A stretch of DNA of 15,126 nt from Candidatus Omnitrophica bacterium 4484_49. Its GTDB lineage: Bacteria > Omnitrophota > Gorgyraeia > Kaelpiales > Kaelpiaceae. This document shows, one piece after another, positions 1 through 6,121 of the stretch (positions are counted from its first letter, which is position 1; the number at the start of each line of letters is the position of its first letter). The stretch is taken from positions 1 to 15,126 of the forward strand of contig NATI01000039.1 of the NCBI GenBank assembly GCA_002085265.1, in the 5' to 3' direction. The notes under the pieces are model-generated. The model saw only the letters and a list, made by a program, of their open reading frames with translations. It searched no databases and was not told where the DNA came from. The translations under genes were made by a program, and so were the position numbers.

Positions 1-125
1 TTTTGATTTTAAAAAGCCACGGGATAGTTGTAGCCGGGGAGAGTTTACAGGAGGTCTACAATCTGTGCTGGGCAGGAGAGATAATCGCTAAAAGATTGGT
101 TTTTAAAAAAGTGTTTTTTAAATAG
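1..125 (+). CDS. C-terminal fragment of a class II aldolase/adducin-like protein (5' end outside window)
   Basis: An open frame enters from the left edge (first whole codon at base 3) and ends at TAG 123-125, giving 40 residues. It contains an SHGIVVAGESLQEVYNL segment followed by an AGEIIAK helix. This resembles the C-terminal end of class II aldolase/adducin domain proteins, where an 'xxHGxxxxGxxLxEA' segment is followed by a helix with a conserved acidic residue. Those enzymes are metal-dependent sugar-phosphate aldolases or epimerases, such as fuculose- or rhamnulose-phosphate aldolase. The metal ligands and most of the fold lie outside the window, so substrate cannot be judged. The tail is Lys/Phe-rich. 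The gene is separated from the pilus operon by 38 bp and there is no sign that it takes part in that system. The family call rests on this short motif only. Confidence 0.5.
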   Translation, partial: LILKSHGIVVAGESLQEVYNLCWAGEIIAKRLVFKKVFFK

Positions 126-133
126 GATGTTTC

Positions 134-142
134 TGGTAAAAT
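134..142 (+). promoter_or_regulatory. Possible extended -10 promoter for the operon
   Basis: In the only gap of any size on the plus strand (126-163) the bases TGGTAAAAT form a TGn extended -10 followed by TAAAAT, a 5/6 match to TATAAT. No good -35 box lies 16-18 bp upstream; there are only T-runs around 113-120. Transcription would start near base 149 and leave a leader of about 15 nt before the ATG at 164, which has no strong Shine-Dalgarno sequence. The region is A/T-rich, so a chance match is quite possible. Confidence 0.25.
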
Positions 143-163
143 ATTGTTTAAAATTAAGATATT

Positions 164-1786
164 ATGTGGCCTTCTAAAAATAAAGGCGAAAGTGAAAAGT
201 ATTTGATTGAAGTCAGTGGTGATTATTTCCGTTTTTTTCTGATTTCCAGAGAAGAAGATAGATTTAAAATCAAGGATTTTAAAAATATCTATATAGAAAA
301 GGGGCTGGAGGATCCGGAATACTGGAGTATATTTAAGGAGGCGCTGAGGAAATTTTTTCGTCCCCAAATTAGGAAGTTGGATTTACTTATCTCTCCTCCC
401 CATACTGCAAGCTGTGCCAAACTTCTCCCTCCTATTCCTTTAAGAGAGGCCCACAACTATTGCAATCAGGTTATTACTCATGAGATGGGGATAAGCAGAT
501 TGAGTTATTATGTAGACCACAGAATAAAGAAACTGGAGGGGAAGGATAATATCGCAGGTATGTTTTCGGCAGTCAAGAAAGATGTTCTGGATAAGATTAT
601 AGATTTCTGTATGGAATTAAAAATAGAGGTTGACCGTATAGAGACTTCCTTGATTTCAGCGGAAACACTTTTTCCGGGGTTGGGTTTGGTGCCTCAGCAG
701 GCATCTATTGTGGTTATGCGCATGGAGGAAAGTTTCACTGAACTTTTTATCCTCAATGAGAAATATGTCGTCTCATACAATATTTTGAATTTTGGACTTC
801 GGGATATAAAGTTTTCTCTGGTGAGGACGATATATACTCAGACTCAGCCGGTAGAGATTAACTTTGACAAGGCAGAGGAGATAGTGAATACTTTAGGATA
901 CCCTCAGGGGGAGGGAGATTATTCCGAAATTTCCTACCACCAGCTTCGAATATTGCTTTTGCCCGCTCTGGAAATTCTGGCTGAAAGGTTGCGGAGTTTT
1001 ATTCAGGAGTATAAAAAAGAGTATCCTTCAGAAAAAATCTATAGCCTTTATCTGGCCGGGAAAGCATTGGTTATGCCGGGGCTGGGGGCTTATCTGGAGG
1101 AAAAACTTTCAATTCCCTATTTGAATTTTGAACCGTTTAAACTTATACCTCACATATCTACAGAAGAAGGGATAGAGGTTGACTCCTCCTGTTTGGGGCT
1201 GGTGTTATCGTTTACCCTTCCGGAAGGAAAAAGGTATGATTACCTGCCTCCTCATTACAGGATAATTAAAGAAAGCCATAAATTGAGGAATAAAGTTCTG
1301 GTTGTACTGGTGGTCACTGCAGCCTTATTTTCTTTTCTTTATGGAGGAGTAAAGTTGAATTCTTATTACCTCAATGGAATGTACAGAAAAGCCGAAGAGG
1401 TATATAACGAGTTATACCCTCTGATCCAGAATGTAGATCAGGTGGAAAGATTAAGTAAGGAAATAGAGGAGGCCCGGGAGGCGATTAACCAGATATATTC
1501 CAGTTATCCTGACTGGGTGGGTATATTGAAAGAATTGAGCAACCTCACTCCTCAGGAGATAGTGCTGGAAAGTCTGGAAAGTGGTTATGAGGATGGTGAA
1601 ATCTATATGCTTCTGGAAGGCAATATTGTAACCGGGATAGGTTCCCTCAATCTGGTGCTGAATCAATTCATTCAGGCTCTGGGCAGTTCCGCATATGTTA
1701 AAGAGGTGAGAATCTTGACCACCAAGCAGATAAGTTCGGAGTTTATAAATCAGTTGAATTTTACATTGAAATGTTATCTAAAATGA
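164..1786 (+). CDS. pilM: PilM-PilN fusion (GspL-like) inner-membrane platform protein
   Basis: This 540-residue protein joins two type IV pilus parts that are usually separate. Residues about 1-350 resemble the actin-like PilM/GspL cytoplasmic domain. The clearest mark is YLAGKALVMPGLGAYLEEKL (about 296-315), which corresponds to the 'SGG..lpGL..yl...l' segment of PilM, followed by an NFEPF that matches its 'nPF'. After a YLPPHYR stretch (about 360-366, comparable to the N-terminal 'NLLP' of PilN) comes one transmembrane helix (about 376-397), a short coiled coil (about 405-445) and a ferredoxin-like domain beginning DWVGILKELSNLTPQEIVLE, typical of PilN. The layout equals that of GspL. It should hold the assembly ATPase at the membrane and contact the PilO-like partner in the periplasm. 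The start ATG 164 is the first possible one, since an in-frame TAA lies at 155-157. It overlaps the next gene. Confidence 0.85.
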   Translation: MWPSKNKGESEKYLIEVSGDYFRFFLISREEDRFKIKDFKNIYIEKGLEDPEYWSIFKEALRKFFRPQIRKLDLLISPPHTASCAKLLPPIPLREAHNYCNQVITHEMGISRLSYYVDHRIKKLEGKDNIAGMFSAVKKDVLDKIIDFCMELKIEVDRIETSLISAETLFPGLGLVPQQASIVVMRMEESFTELFILNEKYVVSYNILNFGLRDIKFSLVRTIYTQTQPVEINFDKAEEIVNTLGYPQGEGDYSEISYHQLRILLLPALEILAERLRSFIQEYKKEYPSEKIYSLYLAGKALVMPGLGAYLEEKLSIPYLNFEPFKLIPHISTEEGIEVDSSCLGLVLSFTLPEGKRYDYLPPHYRIIKESHKLRNKVLVVLVVTAALFSFLYGGVKLNSYYLNGMYRKAEEVYNELYPLIQNVDQVERLSKEIEEAREAINQIYSSYPDWVGILKELSNLTPQEIVLESLESGYEDGEIYMLLEGNIVTGIGSLNLVLNQFIQALGSSAYVKEVRILTTKQISSEFINQLNFTLKCYLK

Positions 1787-2379
1787 AGATATCCGGTTTC
1801 CTGAACAGGAAAGAAACGATACTGGAGGATGTTCTGGAATTTCTGAGAGAGCAGAAATTACTGGTTTTTTTCTTTCTGACTCTGTTAGGTGTTTGTATTC
1901 TGGGATTCCAAATTTTCATCGGGCCGGAGATAGAAAAGATGATTACCGTTAGGAACAAATTGAACAGAATTAACGAGCGTCTTTTTAGTTTACAGAAAGA
2001 ACTTGTTTCTCATCCTAATATTCGGAGAGAAGCCCAGATTCTTAAGGAACAATTTAAACTTCTTCAGAAGGAATTTCCCCCTGAAAGGAGATTTTTGAGC
2101 CTGGCTCAGGAGGTATTATCCGGACTGGAATCTGAGGGGATAAAGATTATAAATTTCAAGTATCTGTATGATTTAAAAGAGGATACACCTTCAGGGTTCA
2201 AGAAATATGGCTTAGAACTGGAATTACTTACGGATTATATCGAACTGGGCAAATTTTTAGAAGCTATGGAGAATAAAGGGCTTAAATTCTGCATCGAGAG
2301 AATCAATATCAGCAGATTATCCGATCAGGGATTGGATGTGAAGTTAAAAGTTGTGTTTATCCTTCGGAGAGAGAAATGA
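1771..2379 (+). CDS. pilO: PilO/GspM-like inner-membrane alignment protein
   Basis: The 202-residue protein is bitopic. It has a short N-terminal cytoplasmic part, one transmembrane helix (about 30-50, KLLVFFFLTLLGVCILGF), a coiled-coil stretch (about 53-100) and a mixed alpha/beta C-terminal domain (about 105-200). The segment DYIELGKFLEAMENKG (about 155-170) fits the 'y..l..fl..le' part of the PilO ferredoxin-like fold. Sequence identity in this family is low, so the call rests on architecture plus its place between the PilM-PilN fusion and the PilP-like gene. PilO normally forms heterodimers with PilN in the periplasm. Two in-frame starts exist: ATG 1771 (16-bp overlap with the upstream gene) and ATG 1783, which gives the common ATGA overlap and is at least as likely. 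The shorter form would begin MKISGF. Confidence 0.75.
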   Translation: MLSKMKISGFLNRKETILEDVLEFLREQKLLVFFFLTLLGVCILGFQIFIGPEIEKMITVRNKLNRINERLFSLQKELVSHPNIRREAQILKEQFKLLQKEFPPERRFLSLAQEVLSGLESEGIKIINFKYLYDLKEDTPSGFKKYGLELELLTDYIELGKFLEAMENKGLKFCIERINISRLSDQGLDVKLKVVFILRREK

Positions 2380-2801
2380 GAGTGGTAATAGGTATAATAA
2401 TTCTGGGAATGGTGATTACCTTGGTGTATGCAGTACATTTAGTAAATATACCCATACCTAAGGTTTCATATTTTAAATCCGAAATTTCAGAGGTAGTGGA
2501 TAGAGGGAAAGTGAGAGTAAATCTTTCTCCTTTGATAGTTGATGAAAGAAAGAAGTTGAGAGCCAGTAAGTGGGTGAGGAATCCGTTTAGTTTTATCCAA
2601 TCTGCAGCTTTGCTGGGAGATTTGGAATTGCAAGCCATCTCCATAGATACTCAGGGTAATGGCCTGGTGGTGATTGGTGGCGAGATTTATCGGGAGGGAG
2701 ATGTGGTTGGTATATATAAAATAATTAAGATAGGGAAGGATTATATAGTTGTGAATCGAGGAGGAAGTAATATAATTATAAGATTGGAAAAGGGAGAGTG
2801 A
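2376..2801 (+). CDS. pilP: PilP/GspC-like linker between inner membrane and secretin
   Basis: This 141-residue protein has an N-terminal transmembrane helix (about 3-24), a linker, then a WVRNPF motif (66-71). A small beta-rich domain follows (about 84-137) that includes LQAISIDTQGNGLVVIGG and IYREGDVVGIYKIIKIG. The 'RNPF' box followed by 'L.gI..d.....aiI.g....G......I..I....v.' is the signature of the PilP/GspC homology region, which binds the N0 domain of the secretin. PilP is usually a lipoprotein. Here there is no lipobox cysteine, so the anchor is a helix as in GspC. It starts with an ATGA overlap with the PilO-like gene and has a purine-rich ribosome site (GGAGAGAG) just upstream. It ends directly before the secretin gene, as in pilMNOPQ operons. 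Confidence 0.8.
   Translation: MRVVIGIIILGMVITLVYAVHLVNIPIPKVSYFKSEISEVVDRGKVRVNLSPLIVDERKKLRASKWVRNPFSFIQSAALLGDLELQAISIDTQGNGLVVIGGEIYREGDVVGIYKIIKIGKDYIVVNRGGSNIIIRLEKGE
2791..2796 (+). promoter_or_regulatory. Ribosome binding site that decides the secretin start
   Basis: AGGGAG lies 7 nt before ATG 2804 but only 1 nt before the in-frame GTG at 2798. The spacing favours ATG 2804, which gives a protein beginning directly with the MKNIVLSF signal peptide. Confidence 0.6.
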
Positions 2802-2803
2802 AA

Positions 2804-4189
2804 ATGAAAAATATTGTATTGAGTTTTTTATTATTGGTTGCGGTTTTCAGTTCCAGTAGTGCGCAGGAAAAAGCCCCTTCTCCTTCCAGATTTGAGGTTG
2901 CCCAGAATAGGATAGTTGCACTGGAGATAAAGGAAGCGGAAATAAGAGATGTTTTGCGGATGCTTGCTGAACAGTTTGGGTTAAATATTGTGATTTCTGA
3001 TAGAGTTAGCGGGAAGATAAGTGTAAAGTTTACAAATGTCTCGGTGGAAGAGGCGATAGATGCTATTGTTACCATAAATGGCTATGCCTATACTAAAAAG
3101 GGTAATGTGATAAAAGTGACTACTCCCGAGGAAGTTGAGAGGGAGGCTCCCATAACCAGGGTATTCGTTCTCAATAATGCTATCGCTGAGGATTTAAAGC
3201 CCAGTTTGGAAAAATCACTATCATCCATAGGGACTATCGAGGTTGATAAACGTTCTAATGCCTTAGTTGTTACGGATGTGCCTAATTCTGTCCAGACCAT
3301 AGAAAATCTGATTAAACAGCTGGATAAAGAAACGCCTCAGGTACTTATAGAAGCCAGGATAATAGAGACGATTTTGGGTAATTCTAAGGATTTGGGTATA
3401 AACTGGACTGCAAAGGTAACGGCTACTGGTTCCAAAAGACCTCATACTTTCCCATTTCGCAAAGTTGGACCTAAAAGTTTCTTTCCTGAGAACCAAACCG
3501 AGACATCCAGTGACGATGAGGATACAGCAGACTTTCCATACCCTCATGGGTTCCCTTATGCTACTACTGATGAGTTCAGTTTCGGTACTCTGAACTTCTC
3601 TCAATTTCAGGTGGTTTTGGAAGCATTACAGTCAAGTTCTGAGACTAAGGTTTTATCTCATCCTCGACTTGTCACCCTGAATAATCAGGAGGCTAAAATC
3701 CTGGTGGGGACAAGAGTCCCAATACCCATTTATACATTTAACGATGAGACCGGAACCTATGAGATTTCTGGATATGAGGAGGAAGATGTGGGGATATCTC
3801 TGGAAGTTACTCCTCACGTATCTCCAGATAACAAGATAAAACTTACACTCCATCCGGAAGTAAGCTCCATTACTGGATATACCGGCCCTAATGACGAGAG
3901 GCCGATAATAGATACCAGAGAAGCAAGCACGCAGGTTCAGCTTAGAGATGGGGAGACAGTGGTGATTGGAGGTCTGATTAAGCAGAACAAAATTGATACT
4001 GTGAGCAAAGTGCCTGTTCTGGGCGATCTCCCCCTTCTGGGATTGGTTTTCAGGCACAAAAGCAAATCTCTGGAATCCACTGACCTTCTGATATTTGTTA
4101 CTGCTAAGATTTTAAAGCCCGGTGAGAAGAGAGGAAAGCATGTTCTGGAAATCAAGAAATTATTCAAACCCGAGAAGGAACTGGAATAG
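2804..4189 (+). CDS. pilQ: Outer-membrane secretin, PilQ/GspD family, short form
   Basis: From ATG 2804 the protein has 461 residues. It has a signal peptide (1-20, probable cleavage SSA|QE), an N0/STN-like domain (about 35-107), one KH-like secretin N domain (about 116-172) and the secretin core (about 178-437). The core ends in the family signature: DGETVVIGGL (382-391), 11 residues, then VPVLGDLPLLGLVF (403-416). This spacing matches the type II/III secretin signature. Secretins form the gated outer-membrane pore through which a pilus or secreted protein leaves. At about 460 residues it is shorter than classic PilQ or GspD (about 650-750), with only two periplasmic N domains and no obvious AMIN or S domain. 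An acidic and aromatic insert (about 228-257, including TSSDDEDTAD) interrupts the start of the barrel. No dedicated pilotin is recognisable nearby. The PilP-like gene lies just upstream. GTG 2798 is an alternative start. Confidence 0.93.
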   Translation: MKNIVLSFLLLVAVFSSSSAQEKAPSPSRFEVAQNRIVALEIKEAEIRDVLRMLAEQFGLNIVISDRVSGKISVKFTNVSVEEAIDAIVTINGYAYTKKGNVIKVTTPEEVEREAPITRVFVLNNAIAEDLKPSLEKSLSSIGTIEVDKRSNALVVTDVPNSVQTIENLIKQLDKETPQVLIEARIIETILGNSKDLGINWTAKVTATGSKRPHTFPFRKVGPKSFFPENQTETSSDDEDTADFPYPHGFPYATTDEFSFGTLNFSQFQVVLEALQSSSETKVLSHPRLVTLNNQEAKILVGTRVPIPIYTFNDETGTYEISGYEEEDVGISLEVTPHVSPDNKIKLTLHPEVSSITGYTGPNDERPIIDTREASTQVQLRDGETVVIGGLIKQNKIDTVSKVPVLGDLPLLGLVFRHKSKSLESTDLLIFVTAKILKPGEKRGKHVLEIKKLFKPEKELE

Positions 4190-4192
4190 AAA

Positions 4193-5746
4193 ATGAATAG
4201 ATACAGGAGAAAAATGCTGTATGTTGTATTAGGGATTGTTTTCGTATTCGTGATTTTGATGGTGGTTATATCCAGAATATACATAAAGGGGGAGAACTCT
4301 TATTCTGAATTCGTAAAATTTGCCTCCAATATGGATTATAATCTTAAGGTTCTGGGTGCAAAGTACCTCTCTCAGGCCAAACAGACTGAGAGGGAAAAGA
4401 AACTCAGAGAACTCACAGAGAAGCAGGTTGAGGTTTTGATGTCCGAGCTGAACGCCACTGCTCAGCAGACAGAGGAGTTAAAGTCCAGTCTGGCGGAGAT
4501 GCAGAAAAAATTACAAACTCAGGCACCGAGATTGAAGTCGAGAATAAAGACGCTGGAGAAGATGATTGTTCAGTTAAGTAAGGAAAAGAGTCAACTCAAA
4601 AATAGTTTAAGGCAATTGCAAAGGAATATCAAAAGAACACGATATAGAATCTCTCAATTGGATAAGATAAAAAGTGAAAATGAAAGATTAAGTCAGGAAC
4701 TGGATAAAATTGACTCTGAATTTAAGAAAGCTTTAGGAGAGAAGAAGAAATTATACGCAAAACTGGAAAAATTAGAAGCCATAAGGGATAAGATAAAATC
4801 TCTAGATGAGGAAAAAGAGAAGTTGGTCGCTGAGTTGAATTCCACAAGGTTGGAGAAGCAACGGCTGGAGAAAGAAATTGAGGAATTAAAACAGACAGTA
4901 GACGAGTTAAAAGATAAGCTCTCTAAAGCTGAGAGCCGATTAGAAGTTGCAGAGCAGAAGGTAAAAAATAATCAGATAGAATTAGGTATGCGAGCGGAAA
5001 AGATTCTGGCGTTGACTCAGAAAATACAGGAACTTTCCAAGGAAAAAGCCGACCTTGTTAAGGCTCAGCAGGAAAGTAAAACTTTGCTTGCTGAAAAAGA
5101 GAAGAAGATAGGGGAACTAGAGAATAATGTTTCCCAACTCCGGGCACAACTCAATTCTCAGAAAAGCCAGTTTTCTCAACTGGTGGAGGAGAATAAAAAA
5201 CTTAAGGAAGAGTTGAAAACCGCGCAGTTAAATTATAATAATATCTCCCAGCTTCTGAATCAGGTATCGGAGGCGAGTAACCAAATGCAGGAGAAACTTT
5301 CTCATCTGAATAAAATTATATCCAGCCCTACCCGCATTACTCTTAAATCTGAGAAGGCAATAGTTGACCTCGGGAAGATGAATATTCAGGATGTCGATCC
5401 CGAAATAGCATTGAGTAGCCTTATCTACCAGTTCCGAAAGGTCAGGGAAGGGCTTTCTTCTCCTCAAAAGGAGGAATATATCCGTAAGGAGGCAATCTGT
5501 CATTATAATCTTGGGGTGTATTATTTAAAAAAAGAACGCGTAGAAGACGCCCTGAGAGAATTTTTGAGTGCTTATAAACTTCAACCCCATGATCCCGATA
5601 CTCTGTATAATATAGGGCTGATATACCGTTATTATCTTTATGACTATGATAAGGCCAGAGTTTTTCTGAATAAATACTTAGAATTAAATCCTCCATCCCG
5701 GGAGGTGGAGAAGGTAAAAGAAATTCTGGCAGAAATTGAAGAATGA
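4193..5746 (+). CDS. Membrane-anchored long coiled-coil protein with C-terminal TPRs
   Basis: I do not recognise an orthologous family. The 517-residue protein has a basic N terminus (MNRYRRK), one transmembrane helix (about 9-29) and a very long Glu/Lys/Leu/Gln-rich coiled coil (about 60-370) with heptad-like leucines. A short linker follows (about 375-430), then two tetratricopeptide-like repeats (about 434-500: CHYNLGVYYLKKERVEDALR and LYNIGLIYRYYLYDYDKARV), each ending near a PHDPDT or LNPPSR turn. By the positive-inside rule the bulk lies in the periplasm. It follows the secretin by 3 bp and overlaps the receiver gene by ATGA, so it is probably part of the machine. TPR lipoproteins (PilF/PilW/Tgl) serve as secretin pilotins in known pili. 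A similar role here is inference, as this protein has no lipobox. The coiled-coil region alone would match many unrelated proteins in searches. Confidence 0.7.
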   Translation: MNRYRRKMLYVVLGIVFVFVILMVVISRIYIKGENSYSEFVKFASNMDYNLKVLGAKYLSQAKQTEREKKLRELTEKQVEVLMSELNATAQQTEELKSSLAEMQKKLQTQAPRLKSRIKTLEKMIVQLSKEKSQLKNSLRQLQRNIKRTRYRISQLDKIKSENERLSQELDKIDSEFKKALGEKKKLYAKLEKLEAIRDKIKSLDEEKEKLVAELNSTRLEKQRLEKEIEELKQTVDELKDKLSKAESRLEVAEQKVKNNQIELGMRAEKILALTQKIQELSKEKADLVKAQQESKTLLAEKEKKIGELENNVSQLRAQLNSQKSQFSQLVEENKKLKEELKTAQLNYNNISQLLNQVSEASNQMQEKLSHLNKIISSPTRITLKSEKAIVDLGKMNIQDVDPEIALSSLIYQFRKVREGLSSPQKEEYIRKEAICHYNLGVYYLKKERVEDALREFLSAYKLQPHDPDTLYNIGLIYRYYLYDYDKARVFLNKYLELNPPSREVEKVKEILAEIEE

Positions 5747-6120
5747 ATGTCAGAAACATTGTTATCGGGGGCAGTGATCTTCAGTTTGTAAATATCCTTT
5801 CCCAAAATATAAAAAATCTCCATCCAGATGTAGAAATTCACTCCACAAATGACGCTTATGATATGTATATCCTTACAGGGGAGAAAAAACCCCTGATTTT
5901 AATTTCGGAGTTGATTTTTCCTCAGTGGGACTGGGATGGGTATTTGATATTGAAACTGATTAAGAAGGATAAGCGTTTCAGTGACATTTCGGTCTTTTTG
6001 ATTTTAGATAAGAGGGAGAATAGATATGAATATATACTTCAGGACGAAGATATTGACAAGGTGTTTTTTAAAACTGATGGACTGGATGTAATGTTGCGGG
6101 AAATAGAGAAGATAATCTGA
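5743..6120 (+). CDS. CheY-like pseudo-receiver with Glu at the phosphorylation position
   Basis: This 125-residue single-domain protein follows the receiver pattern. There is a first strand NIVIGG, a fourth-strand/loop element LILISELIFP (51-60), DWDGY where receivers have 'mdG', and KVFFK ending at Lys110, which fits the conserved lysine. Aligning LISELIFP with CheY VISDWNMP puts Glu56 at the phospho-acceptor Asp. The acidic pair that binds magnesium is reduced to GGSD, and the switch Thr/Ser position appears to be Leu. It therefore probably cannot be phosphorylated in the usual way, and Glu may mimic the active state. It overlaps the coiled-coil/TPR gene by ATGA and is 1 bp ahead of the ATPase gene, so an adaptor or control role for the machine is likely. 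The alignment was made by eye. Confidence 0.65.
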   Translation: MNVRNIVIGGSDLQFVNILSQNIKNLHPDVEIHSTNDAYDMYILTGEKKPLILISELIFPQWDWDGYLILKLIKKDKRFSDISVFLILDKRENRYEYILQDEDIDKVFFKTDGLDVMLREIEKII

Positions 6121-6121
6121 T

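Noticed and set aside
20..90. GG-N10-GC pairs at 21/34 and 75/88 as sigma-54 promoters for the operon
   Set aside because: Only the GG and GC dinucleotides fit. The rest of the -24 and -12 boxes do not match, and both lie in the aldolase-like coding tail.
3263..4284. Several antisense frames of 113-134 codons under the secretin gene
   Set aside because: They have no ribosome sites or domain features, and they sit opposite a strongly supported secretin.
4370..5300. Glu/Lys-rich stretch of the coiled-coil gene as a DNA repeat array
   Set aside because: The periodicity is at protein heptad level. I found no repeated DNA unit of fixed length.
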